Below, one piece after another: positions 7,178-15,479 of a DNA stretch of 64,000 nt. The position numbers were made by a program, and so were the translations under genes. The number at the start of each line of letters is the position of its first letter. Position 1 is the first letter of the stretch. The stretch spans positions 1 to 64,000 of the forward strand of contig JARGFU010000024.1 of the NCBI GenBank assembly GCA_029210625.1. The letters are read 5' to 3'. The DNA is from Deltaproteobacteria bacterium. Lineage in GTDB: Bacteria > Myxococcota > Myxococcia > SLRQ01. The notes beneath the pieces were generated by a model that saw only the letters and a list, made by a program, of their open reading frames with translations, was not told the DNA's origin and did not search any database.

Positions 7178-8745
7178 TGAAGCGTTCCCGGCCCCTGCGG
7201 GGGCTCCTCGGCGCCCAGGGAGGGCGTTTTGCCGTTGATCGCGTCGACCCGGCCAGCGTCGAAGGAGGAGAGCAGGTCCTCGACGCCCCCAGCGTCGGGG
7301 TCCCAGGCGGTGATCGCGTCGTCCAGGCGGCCCGCAACATCGGGGGAGAGGTCGGGGAGGACCTTCCGCACGAGGGACCGGACAAACTCCTTCCAGACGT
7401 CGGCGGGCAGCTTGAGCCGGGAGAGCTTGTCCGCGAGCTCGGCCTCGGTCTGGGGGTCGGCCAGCGAGAAGGTGGTGGGGTACTGGACCTGGTAGTCCAG
7501 CTCGGCCTCCTCGAGGGAGGGGTAGCTGCCGGTCTCGTAGGCGAACCAGAGAGCCGCCAGCTTGAGCTCGAACTCCTTGAGCAGGTCGGCCTTCGAGGTC
7601 AGGGAGTGGTTGACCATCTCCCAGTCAAACGCCCAGGCGACGCCCGACTGAGCGACCCCGCCCATGTACTTGATCGCGCCGATCCGGTGGATCTCCTCGA
7701 CGATCCAGCCGATGTGATCGGCGAGGACGGTCGCGTTCGCCGAGTCTGCCGAGATGAAGGCCGGGGCCTTGCCGCCCGGGAGGCTGGCGTCGTAGGGCAG
7801 GGCGCGGTCGGTCCCGACCTTGATGCCCGTGATGTCCTCGTCTGCCGACTGGACCGGGATGGTGAGGATCGAGAAGGACTGGTTGCGGAACAGCTCGGTC
7901 GCCTCCGAGAGGCGGTTGTAGAGCGCCTTGGCGAGCGGGACGATGTCCTCCAGCTCGGAGCGTCCCACGAGCTGGCCCATCTTCCCGAGCTTGTTGTAGA
8001 GACACAGGCCGGGGACGACGCCCAGGTTGTGTTCGACGGGCACGCCCTCAACGGTGTAGCCCCCGTCCTTGTCGTTCGGACGGTAGAGGGTCGTGTTCTG
8101 GCGCGTCCAAATCCGGATGAACTCGACGGTGGAGCGCGCCACAAGGGGATCGGACTCCCCCAGGGGGAGGACGCCGTAGACGTAGTGCGTCTCTCGCACC
8201 TTCACCCACCGCAGCTTCTTCGCCCGGTCCACGTCCCAGTCGAGCACGTCGGTCGGGTTGACGGCGTAGATGTAGGGCCGGATCCCCTCGCTCTTCACGT
8301 CGGCCTTGGTCACGGGCTCCCCGGACTCCTCCTTGGCGGCGATGACCTGGGAGCGTGGGAGGTCCATGAAGACCCAAACGTGGTCGTAGATCATCGCCTC
8401 CTTCATCGAGGTTCGGAGGAAGTCGTTGAGGCGCGTCCCGTTGCCGTCCACGTCGGCGAGCCACTTCTCGAGCTCGGGATTCTCGGTCGTGCGCGAGATC
8501 TCCTGCTTGAACAGGTGCCCGACCCTGGAGTCGATGATGAGGGAGCCGTAGGAGGGGATCCAGGCGAGCTCCTTGCGCTTCTTGAACTTGTCGGTCTCGA
8601 TCCCGTCCTTGACCTCGCCCCCGTGGGCGACGAGGTAGGCGCCGTCCGCGAAGCCCCCCTCGAGGTAGTACAGGTTGGCGGCATCCGCCCACTTGTCTTT
8701 GCGGGCTTTGTACTCGGGGTGAATGGACTTGATTGTCTCGGCCAT
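7174..8745 (-). CDS. Portal protein (523 aa)
   Basis: The length, position after TerL and sequence fit phage portal proteins of the SPP1 gp6-like/DUF4055 class. Visible features are an N-terminal helical region, a central block IRPYIYAVNPTDVLDWDVD typical of portals that recite the membrane/stem crown, a helical stem region around residues 260-300, and an acidic Glu/Asp-rich C-terminus. Twelve copies form the ring at the capsid vertex through which DNA enters and leaves. The start has AAGGAGACCTC upstream. Confidence 0.85.
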   Translation of the reverse strand: MAETIKSIHPEYKARKDKWADAANLYYLEGGFADGAYLVAHGGEVKDGIETDKFKKRKELAWIPSYGSLIIDSRVGHLFKQEISRTTENPELEKWLADVDGNGTRLNDFLRTSMKEAMIYDHVWVFMDLPRSQVIAAKEESGEPVTKADVKSEGIRPYIYAVNPTDVLDWDVDRAKKLRWVKVRETHYVYGVLPLGESDPLVARSTVEFIRIWTRQNTTLYRPNDKDGGYTVEGVPVEHNLGVVPGLCLYNKLGKMGQLVGRSELEDIVPLAKALYNRLSEATELFRNQSFSILTIPVQSADEDITGIKVGTDRALPYDASLPGGKAPAFISADSANATVLADHIGWIVEEIHRIGAIKYMGGVAQSGVAWAFDWEMVNHSLTSKADLLKEFELKLAALWFAYETGSYPSLEEAELDYQVQYPTTFSLADPQTEAELADKLSRLKLPADVWKEFVRSLVRKVLPDLSPDVAGRLDDAITAWDPDAGGVEDLLSSFDAGRVDAINGKTPSLGAEEPPQGPGTLQ

Positions 8746-8754
8746 GAGGTCTCC

Positions 8755-10458
8755 TTAGAGCCAGTCTGGGTTGGCGCCTTTTTGCTCGGGGATCTTGTCG
8801 AGGTAGTCGAGACCCTGGGAGGTCATATCGACGCAGTCGTCGTTCTTGGCGTTCGGGAACGTGGCGAGCTCGTCGATGTAGTCGTCGACCCACGGGAAGA
8901 GCCGCGGGTGCGGGATGATGACGTTGCCAGCCTCGAAGAGCGGTTGGTGGGCGAAGGCCCGGGTGTACTTGTCCCCTCGGGGCTCGTAGCCGATGATCCC
9001 TGAGACGATCTTGCGGAGCGTGGCGATGAGCGCCGGCCCGTTAGCCTTCTTCTCGACGATCTTCGCCTTGGCTTGGGGCCACTTGGCGGTCAGTTTCCGC
9101 AGCGCCTTGATGGTGTCTGGAAACTCCTCTTGCTCCCGGTGCAGGTCGAGCAGGTAGCGCTCGGCCCCGGCGCGGGCCAGGACCCCGCCCACGGCGTAGG
9201 AGTGGCCGTCATCCTCGGCGGTGAGGTCGCCCTTGGTGAAGGGCAGGTCCCAGGACTGGATGACGCGGGTAAAGCCGCCGGGAAGGGTAACGACCTCGCA
9301 GAGGTGGATCGTGCCGTCTGCCTTCTTGACCGGGACCGGGGGGAGGTTGGCGCCCGCCGGTTGCCAGAAGCGGAAGTAGTAGCGCTTGAAGAGCCCGCCC
9401 TCGTCGGGGCTCGGCTCTTGGATGTACTGCCCCGCGTAGCCGTAGGTCCCCAGGCGCTTCTTCATCTTCTTGTGCTCGGCCTCCCCCTCCCGGGCCTCGT
9501 GGAGGTAGGTGCCGGCGTCGATGTCGACGCCCGTGACCGCTTCGCCCTCGCCGCCGATCTGCCGGGGCCGGAAGAAGTCGAACACGGCGGGCCGCTCGAA
9601 GTAGCCGGGGATCTTGAGGTGGGTCCACTCGCCCTCGCCCTCGAGCTCGCCCTCGAGCAGATGCCCCGTCAGGTCGAGCTCGTGGAGGCGCTGCATGATG
9701 ACGATGATGACGCCGTTCTTCTTGTCGTTGAGGCGGTTGTAGAAGGTCCCGTCGAACCAGGTGTTGGCGTTCTTCCGCTCCTTGAACGACGCGGCCTGCT
9801 TGGGGTTGACGGGGTCGTCGACGATGAGGATGTTGCCGCCGCGGCCCGTCTGGGTTCCGCCTACGCCCACGGCGATCCGGTGGCCGCGTTGCGTGGTGAC
9901 GAACATCGACTGGGTATCCTTCCCCATCCGATCGCGGGCGCCCGCGACGCGAGTGTCGGGGAAGACCTCCTGATACCACTCCTGCTCCATGAGGAAGCGC
10001 GTGGCGATGCCGTGCTCCTGCGCCAGGTCCCCCGAGTAGGAGGCGCACATAAAGCGCTCGCTGGGGTCGTTGCCCAGGACCCAAGCGGGGAAGGCGATCG
10101 TCGCCGTCATGCTCTTCAGGTAGCGCGGGACGATGTTGACGATGAGGCGCTTGATCTCACGTCGGGCGCAGGCCTCGAGGTGGTCGGCGACGGCGTCGAT
10201 GTGCCAGTTCCAGAGGAGCTTGGTGTTGGGGTCCAGCGTGCGGAAGGCGTAGCGCGTAAACGTGGACAGGCCCGCCCGGATCTGCGGGATGTCACGCTCG
10301 AACTTCCGGCGGTCGACCTGCTCGCGTGCGAGCTCGGAGAGCAGACGCAGGTCTGCATGGTCGAGCTTCCTCGACGCGCTGCGGAGCGCCTTGAGCCCGT
10401 CCGGCCCCAAGACCTTCGCAGCCTGCGGCAGGATCTCAGTCGGTATTCCCAGCCCCAC
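8755..10458 (-). CDS. terL: Terminase large subunit (567 aa)
   Basis: Motor and nuclease of DNA packaging. The ATPase half shows a Walker A-like PRYLKS (111-116), Walker B ILIVDDP (210-216) and a C-motif region near 250-260. The nuclease half shows QSWDLPF, DGHSYAVGG and the late NAKNDDCVDMTSQGL acidic segment of RNase H-like TerL nucleases. The GTG start lies inside the end of the small-subunit gene, a 23-base overlap typical of coupled terS-terL. Confidence 0.9.
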   Translation of the reverse strand: MGLGIPTEILPQAAKVLGPDGLKALRSASRKLDHADLRLLSELAREQVDRRKFERDIPQIRAGLSTFTRYAFRTLDPNTKLLWNWHIDAVADHLEACARREIKRLIVNIVPRYLKSMTATIAFPAWVLGNDPSERFMCASYSGDLAQEHGIATRFLMEQEWYQEVFPDTRVAGARDRMGKDTQSMFVTTQRGHRIAVGVGGTQTGRGGNILIVDDPVNPKQAASFKERKNANTWFDGTFYNRLNDKKNGVIIVIMQRLHELDLTGHLLEGELEGEGEWTHLKIPGYFERPAVFDFFRPRQIGGEGEAVTGVDIDAGTYLHEAREGEAEHKKMKKRLGTYGYAGQYIQEPSPDEGGLFKRYYFRFWQPAGANLPPVPVKKADGTIHLCEVVTLPGGFTRVIQSWDLPFTKGDLTAEDDGHSYAVGGVLARAGAERYLLDLHREQEEFPDTIKALRKLTAKWPQAKAKIVEKKANGPALIATLRKIVSGIIGYEPRGDKYTRAFAHQPLFEAGNVIIPHPRLFPWVDDYIDELATFPNAKNDDCVDMTSQGLDYLDKIPEQKGANPDWL

Positions 10459-10963
10459 TCTTGCTCCCCATAATCATCTCCCCCAGCGCGGCCAGAGCGA
10501 GCAGCTCCTCGTCGCTGAGTTTCGAGAGGTCGATGATCGGCGCGCCGTCCTTGCCGGTGATCTCGTGAGCGCTCGGCGCGTTGAGCCCGATGAGCTTCGC
10601 CTCGCGCTCGTCGATCTTGACGACGGCGTAGATCGCCTTGGTGTCCCCCTTGCGGGCTCGTGCCCAGACCGAAGCCCTCATATCGTCGAGGCGCTGGAGC
10701 TGGAGCTCGAGGAGCTCTTCCGCCGGCTCCCTGGTGATCTCCCGAAGCGCGGTCTGGACCGCCTTGTGCGCGGCCCCCCGGTCGGCATAGCCCACTTGCT
10801 GGGCGATGATCTCGTAGGTGTAGCCGGCCTTCTTGAGCTCGAGGGCCTTGCGGCGCTTGTGCGCGGCTGCGACCGTGCGCTCGGTGACCTTCTTCGTCTT
10901 GGGGCGGCGGCGCGCTGGTTTCCCCTTCTTCGGGGCCGTCGCCGGGGCCTTGGTCTTCGCCAT
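10436..10963 (-). CDS. terS: Terminase small subunit-like protein (175 aa)
   Basis: Directly upstream of and overlapping terL. A Lys/Arg-rich N-terminus leads into a helix-turn-helix (ELKKAGYTYEIIAQQVGY, then a second helix to about residue 75). A coiled segment and acidic C-terminus that would contact TerL follow. These fit TerS proteins that recognise pac/cos and hand DNA to TerL. The family assignment is by architecture and position. Confidence 0.75.
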   Translation of the reverse strand: MAKTKAPATAPKKGKPARRRPKTKKVTERTVAAAHKRRKALELKKAGYTYEIIAQQVGYADRGAAHKAVQTALREITREPAEELLELQLQRLDDMRASVWARARKGDTKAIYAVVKIDEREAKLIGLNAPSAHEITGKDGAPIIDLSKLSDEELLALAALGEMIMGSKSGAGNTD

Positions 10964-10989
10964 CTGTTGTCTTCCCCTAGCGTTGTCCT

Positions 10990-11018
10990 ATCGTACCGGC
11001 AAGCCAGCAAGCCAGCAA
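10990..11018 (-). promoter_or_regulatory. Promoter for the packaging operon
   Basis: TTGCTG (11013-11018) and TACGAT (10990-10995), exactly 17 bp apart. The spacer and -35 consist of tandem TTGCTGGC repeats, the second repeat family of this genome. The ATG of the small terminase gene is 27 bp further on. Confidence 0.65.
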
Positions 11019-11027
11019 GACAGGCAT

Positions 11028-11546
11028 TTAGACGAGCCCTTTGGGACCCCCCTGGGTACAGACCCAAACGGGGCTCTTGCGCCCGCCTACGCAGAGGACG
11101 CGGCTGTGACCGAAGGCCTCGGCCAGGAGCGACTTGACCAGCCAGGAAGAGGCGACCCACCCCTTGGACGTGGTCGTTTTGCGGGGGTCCTCGGGGTAGT
11201 TGCAGAGCAGGAGCCCCCCAGGGCGCACGCAGCTCGCCGCCTGGTCGATGACGAGCTTCAGCGTCGGGGGGTTGGGCTGGACGTTGAGGACGTTCGAGAG
11301 GAGCACCGCGTCGTAGGCCCCGGGGATGATGTGCCGCTCGCTTCCCGGGTGCCACAGGTCGCAGCCCACGGCGTCGTAGCCCATCTCGCGGAGCTGGGCG
11401 ACCTGGGCGGCGTAGCGCCCGCAGCCGAAGTCGAGGACCTTGGCCGGCGGCGGCAGCGTGCGAACCAGGACGCGGAAGGGAAGGGGGGCGATGCCCACGG
11501 CACCGCGGCCCCGGCTGGTGCGCTTGATCGCGTCGGTATCCATCAC
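11028..11546 (-). CDS. Class I SAM-dependent methyltransferase (172 aa)
   Basis: Motif I VLDFGCGRY is near residue 38, the acidic partner GCDLWHP near 60, and motif IV region AVLLSNVLNV near 80; these are a Rossmann methyltransferase. No DPPY or PC catalytic motif is present, so a DNA base target is not supported; a small molecule or RNA is possible. The start is GTG (GTGA overlap), with ATG one codon later as an alternative. It is the last gene of the 16657-11028 accessory chain. Confidence 0.75.
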   Translation of the reverse strand: MMDTDAIKRTSRGRGAVGIAPLPFRVLVRTLPPPAKVLDFGCGRYAAQVAQLREMGYDAVGCDLWHPGSERHIIPGAYDAVLLSNVLNVQPNPPTLKLVIDQAASCVRPGGLLLCNYPEDPRKTTTSKGWVASSWLVKSLLAEAFGHSRVLCVGGRKSPVWVCTQGGPKGLV

Positions 11547-11746
11547 TCGGGGGTCCTTTCCTGGGTGAGTTCGAGGCTAAGTTCGAGGCTGGCGACCCCG
11601 ATCGCGATAACGGCGAGGGCCCCGTGCTTGGCGACGAACGCCTTGACCTCGGCGACGAGCGCCTCGATTTTCGCCTGGTCCTCCGCGGGCAGGGTCGCCA
11701 GGTCGCGGCGCATCACTTCGAGTTGGAGCTGGGTGGTGGTCCTCAT
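11543..11746 (-). CDS. Hypothetical helical protein (67 aa)
   Basis: MRTTTQLQLEVMRRDL... begins with a coiled-coil-like charged stretch. A hydrophobic C-terminal segment (HGALAVIAIGVASLELSLEL) follows that may be a single membrane or buried helix. It overlaps its upstream neighbour (ATG within the stop region) and its downstream neighbour (GTGA). No family is recognised. Confidence 0.6.
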   Translation of the reverse strand: MRTTTQLQLEVMRRDLATLPAEDQAKIEALVAEVKAFVAKHGALAVIAIGVASLELSLELTQERTPE

Positions 11747-12066
11747 GGGTCCAGCTCGATCCCGATGTCGGCGGCGTCCGCGTCGAGGGTGCCGTATATC
11801 ACCTCGAAGGAGATCTGGTCGGCCTGTCGGAGCTGGCGGGCCGGGATCTTGCGGAAGGAGACGATGGTGCCCTCCATCCGGCGGGCCTTGCCGTAGCCCC
11901 GGGAGAGGAGGACGCGCCGGCCCAAGCGGCAGGTCCTCTCGTTGAACCGGTGCCCGTACTCGCGGAGCTCGTTGGTCTTGATCCCCATCTCGAAGGCGTC
12001 GTAGTAGACGCCCATGAGCGGGATGAAGAGGGCCTTCTCCTCGGGACTCACTGCCTGGTGACTCAT
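11743..12066 (-). CDS. ASCH/PUA-like domain protein (107 aa)
   Basis: The central segment KTNELREYGHRFNERTCRL, then RRVLLSRGYG and GTIVSFRKI, has the spacing of ASCH-fold domains (K-x-x-E-x-R helix, then the beta-barrel with a GYG turn). ASCH proteins bind or cleave nucleic acid or modify tRNA. Substrate unknown here. Start has GAGGAACC upstream. Confidence 0.6.
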   Translation of the reverse strand: MSHQAVSPEEKALFIPLMGVYYDAFEMGIKTNELREYGHRFNERTCRLGRRVLLSRGYGKARRMEGTIVSFRKIPARQLRQADQISFEVIYGTLDADAADIGIELDP

Positions 12067-12176
12067 GGTTCCTCCGGTAGGAAATACTCAAGGATATTCA
12101 TCGTTTTACGGGTTGCACGGGAGGCCTCCTCGACCTTCTTGGGGTCAGGAGCCGGCCCGAGGGGGTCGTCGCTCAT
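12063..12176 (-). CDS. Small hypothetical protein (37 aa; may extend to 12272)
   Basis: ATG overlaps the upstream TGA (ATGA), giving a 37-residue acidic peptide ending LEYFLPEEP. The same frame stays open to an ATG at 12272, adding a Cys-rich segment (CAPTCSGWCSLC) that reads more like real protein than the overlapping frame. This may be the displaced C-terminus of the DUF1643 gene. Neither start has a strong ribosome-binding site. Confidence 0.5.
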   Translation of the reverse strand: MSDDPLGPAPDPKKVEEASRATRKTMNILEYFLPEEP

Positions 12177-13000
12177 GGTGAGGAACTGGAAGTCAGGACC
12201 CCCGGGAGGGCAGGGCACCTCGGGGGGGCGCGGGCACAGGGAGCACCAGCCGGAACACGTCGGGGCGCACATGGGGTCCACAAAGCCGGATCGAACGGCG
12301 TGCGGGGTGCGGAAAATTTGGCCGGCGCGGCTGCGCCGCCTCCTATCTTGCCCCCCCCGGGTTCCGCGGCCCCCCCCCGCTCGGCGGTGCCCTTCGCGAG
12401 CTCGATCCGGCACGGGGCACAGTAGAGGCCGTTGTACTTCGACCAGGCGAGGCTTGCCCACGGCAGGAGCTTGCCACAACCTTCGCAGTAATCGCGAGCG
12501 TAGATCTCGAGCTGGGTTTCGTTCGAAATGTAGAGGGGGTGCCGCGGATGCCCGTCCTTGGTGACGCCCAGGCAGACCCTCTTGTTGGTGGGGATCATGC
12601 GGAGCACTTCCCGGGCACGGCCCCGGAGCTCCCCGTGGACGCCCCAGGCGAGGACGACGGTGTCGGCGACCGAGATGATCTTGGCGAGGGCCTCGTCGTT
12701 GCCCGGGCCGATGGGGTCGGGCTCGGTGTAGAGCGCCTTCGGATCCGTTGAGCGCAGCCCAAAGAGGTTGACCATGTAGAAGCGCTCGTAGTCCAGCGAG
12801 CGCGCCCGCCTCTCGCAGCGCGTGATGGTGGGGTCGTTGACGTTCTGGTCGGCGGTCGAGGGGTTGAGCCCCAGGAAGGCGATCGACTGGACGACGTCGA
12901 ACGTGAAGAGCGGCGTTCCGATGTCCCGCCAGAGGACGTATCGGTAGGTCTCGCTCTCGGAGAAGACCGCCCCGCCGTGGGTGCCGAGAATTGTCTTCAT
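12173..13000 (-). CDS. DUF1643 family protein with zinc-ribbon extension (275 aa)
   Basis: Residues 15-160 carry the DUF1643 signature: FLGLNPSTADQ, NDPTITRCERRA, FYMVNLFGLRSTDP, VLAWGVHGEL, CLGVTKDGHPRHPLY. A zinc-ribbon-like CEGCGK...CAPC follows near residues 172-197. The family's role is unsettled. The last 75 residues are Ala/Pro/Arg/Ser-rich and encoded after runs of nine and eight G; another frame there looks more protein-like. The true C-terminus may therefore be shifted by an indel or slippage. Confidence 0.75.
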   Translation of the reverse strand: MKTILGTHGGAVFSESETYRYVLWRDIGTPLFTFDVVQSIAFLGLNPSTADQNVNDPTITRCERRARSLDYERFYMVNLFGLRSTDPKALYTEPDPIGPGNDEALAKIISVADTVVLAWGVHGELRGRAREVLRMIPTNKRVCLGVTKDGHPRHPLYISNETQLEIYARDYCEGCGKLLPWASLAWSKYNGLYCAPCRIELAKGTAERGGAAEPGGGKIGGGAAAPAKFSAPRTPFDPALWTPCAPRRVPAGAPCARAPPRCPALPGVLTSSSSP

Positions 13001-13113
13001 TCGCCAACCCCCTCGCTCCTCCGCCGCTCCCGCCGCTTCGCTCGGCGCCAGCGCCTCCGCTCCTTGCTGCTCGGGGCGCCTCCTGCTTCATACCCGGTTC
13101 CGTAGGTCGGCAT
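12997..13113 (-). CDS. Arginine-rich small protein (38 aa)
   Basis: AAGGAGAGAGCTC precedes the ATG and the stop overlaps the DUF1643 start (ATGA). After MPTYGTGYEAGG the peptide is dominated by Arg and Lys (KERRRWRRAKRRERRR), suggesting nucleic-acid binding or a ribosomal-peptide-like role. Low-complexity composition limits confidence. Confidence 0.55.
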   Translation of the reverse strand: MPTYGTGYEAGGAPSSKERRRWRRAKRRERRRSEGVGE

Positions 13114-13124
13114 GAGCTCTCTCC

Positions 13125-13313
13125 TTATCCGCCGCGGTTGCGGCGCTGGGCCTTCTGACGGGCCTTGCGCTTGGCTTTCTTGGCCGCGCCTGCCTTGTGG
13201 TGTAGGCCTTGGCCTGAACGTCCCTTCTCGGGCCTCCTGGGAGCTCCCAGGGCGCCAAGGCCGGCAGCGAGGGCAAACAGGGTTGTCGTGGTCAGGGCGG
13301 CGGGGCTAGCCAT
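13125..13313 (-). CDS. Small membrane-anchored basic protein (62 aa)
   Basis: Start MASPAALTTTT has GAGGAGATCACCA upstream. Residues 3-24 are hydrophobic (a single membrane helix or uncleaved signal). The remainder is strongly basic (KKAKRKARQKAQRR), predicted to face the cytosol. Function unknown. Confidence 0.6.
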   Translation of the reverse strand: MASPAALTTTTLFALAAGLGALGAPRRPEKGRSGQGLHHKAGAAKKAKRKARQKAQRRNRGG

Positions 13314-13467
13314 TGGTGATCTCCTCCTTCCAGAAGCACTCGGTCTCCTCGGGGTCGAGGTCGGGGATCTTGCGCTTGCAGGCGTAGAAGTTCTGACAGT
13401 CGCGGCAGGTCGTCTTCTCGGTCACGGTGTAACCTCCTGGCGCATCGCCCCCACGGGGGTCATTCAT
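13306..13467 (-). CDS. Cys-rich small protein (53 aa)
   Basis: Overlaps the upstream gene by an ATGA-type junction and the downstream gene by 8 bases. The core TTCRDCQNFYACKRK...CFWKEE holds four Cys, spaced as for a zinc or Fe-S site. It is a plausible small regulatory or scaffold protein. No family name can be given. Confidence 0.65.
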   Translation of the reverse strand: MNDPRGGDAPGGYTVTEKTTCRDCQNFYACKRKIPDLDPEETECFWKEEITNG

Positions 13468-13724
13468 CGCCGCCGGCCTTTCCTCTTGACCAGCGGTTCC
13501 GGGGCCTCCGGAGGCGGGCGCATCGGGGGGAAGACCCTGTACTCCTTCCCCTTGAGCTTCCATCCAAAAGGGTTGTCGTGGTCCTCCGTCTCGCAACCCA
13601 GCCCCTCGTAGATCTTCCGCGTGCTCAGGCGCCCCTCGACGGCCTGGTCCCACCAGCGGAAGCAGGGGTCGCAGTCGAAGGGGATCCGCAGCGACCCGGA
13701 GGCGTCGAGGGAGGGAGCGCTCAC
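13464..13724 (-). CDS. Hypothetical protein (86 aa)
   Basis: GTG start overlapping the preceding TGA (GTGA). It contains DCDPCFRWWDQAVEGRLSTRKIYEGLG, a compact acidic segment with two Cys, and a basic Pro-rich tail ending KRKGRRR. Part of the continuous accessory chain. No family is recognised. Confidence 0.65.
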   Translation of the reverse strand: MSAPSLDASGSLRIPFDCDPCFRWWDQAVEGRLSTRKIYEGLGCETEDHDNPFGWKLKGKEYRVFPPMRPPPEAPEPLVKRKGRRR

Positions 13725-13993
13725 GCGACCCTCCGCGTCCCGAACACCTTCCAGTCGTCGAGCAGGGAGAGGCGGATGACGTCCCCCGTGCGGATCCAGC
13801 GCCCGTACCAGGTCTGCTCGAGCCTCTCGAACTTGAAGTGGAGGAAGGATTCGCTCCCGCTCTTGGCGTAGGCGGCGAGGGCCTCCTTCCTCGGGACCTT
13901 CGCGTGGGTGTAGGTGTTCCCCCGGTACTCGATGCACGGGGCAGGGCGCGTCAGGCGCCCCACGGCGGCGCGGAAAAGGCCTATGATCTTCAT
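13721..13993 (-). CDS. Hypothetical protein (90 aa)
   Basis: Begins MKIIGLFRAAVGRL, then CIEYRGNTYTHAKV, with a predicted beta-rich C-terminal half (WYGRWIRTGDVIRLSLLDDWKVFG). It looks like a single small domain of about 90 residues. No catalytic motif is seen. Only five bases separate it from the upstream HTH gene. Confidence 0.65.
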   Translation of the reverse strand: MKIIGLFRAAVGRLTRPAPCIEYRGNTYTHAKVPRKEALAAYAKSGSESFLHFKFERLEQTWYGRWIRTGDVIRLSLLDDWKVFGTRRVA

Positions 13994-13997
13994 CGTC

Positions 13998-14228
13998 TTA
14001 GACCTTCCAGCCGTGCGCCTGGGCGGCGAGGACGTTCCAGTTGACCGACCACCCCGGCGAGCACGCGATCAGCTTCTCGACGAAGCGGACGGTGGGCAGG
14101 GCGCGCCCCTTCTCGATGTCGCAGAGGTATTGCTGGGAGATCCCCAGGGCGCGGGCGAACTCCTTCTGGGTCAGGTTCCACTTGTTGCGAAGGGCGACGA
14201 GCGCCTCGTTGAACCGTTGCATACTCAT
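13998..14228 (-). CDS. XRE/Cro-type HTH regulator (76 aa)
   Basis: Residues 8-55 form a lambda-repressor-like helix-turn-helix: LRNKWNLTQKEFARALGI then SQQYLCDIEKGRALPTV, followed by a fifth helix. At this size it is a DNA-binding domain alone, like Cro. Start overlaps the HAD gene stop (ATGA). It is a candidate for binding the spacer operators, but nothing in the sequence proves the pairing. Confidence 0.8.
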   Translation of the reverse strand: MSMQRFNEALVALRNKWNLTQKEFARALGISQQYLCDIEKGRALPTVRFVEKLIACSPGWSVNWNVLAAQAHGWKV

Positions 14229-14731
14229 AGCGCGTTGATCCCCTTGTCGGAGTAGCCCCCGATCGTCATGGTGTAGATCCCCATCTTCAGCGCGTCGTAG
14301 GCGGCGGTGATCCGGGGGTCGTCGTCGACGGCGATGACGGTCGGGCGGCAGTCGTTGATGTAGTAAATCGACGGCAGATCGGCGACCTCACGCTTCACGA
14401 TCTCGGTCTTGAACTCGACCCCGGGGCGGCGGTCGCCGTGGGGTCGCATGATGAGGTGCTCGTAGTCGCCGAGACCGTTCGCGGCGAGCCAGTGGGCGGT
14501 CACTGAGCGCTGGCTCTCGGCCCGGGCGGTGAGGAAGAAGACGTCGACCTGGCTCTCCATGAGCCCGCGCACGAGGAGAAAGCCCCCCGGGATGACGGGG
14601 TCCTTCTCGGCCCCCTCGTGGAACGTGGCCCAAGCGGCGTCGTCCCTCTTGTTGCCGTGGAGGGCAAGCATCCTCTCGCGGCGGCGGCGGGCGTCGGCGA
14701 CGACCCCGTCGATGTCGATGAAAGCGATCAT
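14225..14731 (-). CDS. HAD-family phosphatase (168 aa)
   Basis: Motif I is DIDGVVAD (D6, D8), motif II FLTARAE near residue 68, a Lys in FKTEIVKREV and motif III DDDPRIT near 150. These are the complete HAD set of PNKP/5'-nucleotidase-like phage proteins. It could act as a polynucleotide 3'-phosphatase or nucleotidase. No kinase domain is attached. Start MIAFIDIDG has AAGGAGGAGAACTGCGA upstream. Confidence 0.8.
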   Translation of the reverse strand: MIAFIDIDGVVADARRRRERMLALHGNKRDDAAWATFHEGAEKDPVIPGGFLLVRGLMESQVDVFFLTARAESQRSVTAHWLAANGLGDYEHLIMRPHGDRRPGVEFKTEIVKREVADLPSIYYINDCRPTVIAVDDDPRITAAYDALKMGIYTMTIGGYSDKGINAL

Positions 14732-15039
14732 TCGCAGTTCTCCTCCTTCCAACGATTGAGCTCCTCGAGCTCGTGTTCAACTTGTTCCAGCCGGGACTGG
14801 TAGACGGCGAGCTGGCGCTCCTTGTAGTCCCTGGCGTGCCTCCAGGCCTCGCGGGCGTTGTTGTAGTAGGCGCGAGTCTTGGTGCGCCTCTTGGTCTTGT
14901 AGGTAACGGGGTAGAGCTCCCCGGTCCCTCGGCGTAACAGGTCCTCGGTGACGGTGACGTGGGTCTCGGTGGCCTCGGACACGTCGGCCACGACGGGCAG
15001 TGGGAAGTCCTTCCGGACCAACCACCAGCCCCCGCTCAC
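14728..15039 (-). CDS. Hypothetical coiled-coil protein (103 aa)
   Basis: GTG start (GTGA overlap). The N-terminal half is beta-rich and basic (VTYKTKRRTKTRAYY). The C-terminal half is a continuous amphipathic helix (REAWRHARDYKERQLAV to LEELNRWKEEN), probably a coiled coil for oligomerisation. No family is recognised. Confidence 0.65.
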   Translation of the reverse strand: MSGGWWLVRKDFPLPVVADVSEATETHVTVTEDLLRRGTGELYPVTYKTKRRTKTRAYYNNAREAWRHARDYKERQLAVYQSRLEQVEHELEELNRWKEENCE

Positions 15040-15479
15040 GGGACGCTCCCTTCCAGTTCCAGGGCGAGCCGGACGGCGTCGCCGGCCTCGGCGGCGTGCT
15101 CGTAGCCGGGGTCGAGCAGGGCGTAGAGGCCGTCGAGGTTGCGGATCAGGGTCTCGTAGAAGACGCGCTTGCCCCGGTGGGTGACGCGCTCGAGCTGGTC
15201 CTCGGCCCATGCCATCCAGGCTTGCAGGAGGACGACGAACGAGGCCTGCCTCCCGAGTTTCTCAGTGATCTCGATCGCCTTAGCGCTCAGGGCTTGGACG
15301 ACGCCGGCCTTGGTGACGTAGAACGCCAGGACGTCGGCGCTCGGCCCGGAGACGTGCTCGATGATCCGGTCGCACCAGATCCGCACGGGCTCCTCGGTCT
15401 CCTGGTGCTTCTTGACCAAGTCGCACAGGAGAGCGATCGAGCAAACGGCGACGTAGGTCCTCCGGTTGGCGCGGCTCAT
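15036..15479 (-). CDS. Hypothetical helical protein (147 aa)
   Basis: An all-alpha protein with MSRANRRTYVAVCSIALLCDLV at the N-terminus and a long conserved-looking middle. There are no membrane segments beyond a weakly hydrophobic first helix, and no catalytic motif. It overlaps its downstream neighbour by GTGA and abuts the small HTH gene upstream without a gap. Confidence 0.65.
   Translation of the reverse strand: MSRANRRTYVAVCSIALLCDLVKKHQETEEPVRIWCDRIIEHVSGPSADVLAFYVTKAGVVQALSAKAIEITEKLGRQASFVVLLQAWMAWAEDQLERVTHRGKRVFYETLIRNLDGLYALLDPGYEHAAEAGDAVRLALELEGSVP

Noticed and set aside
6832-9003. A 723-codon plus-strand frame across the portal region
   Set aside because: It covers the portal, small genes and TerL end in antisense; those have motifs and overlapping starts.
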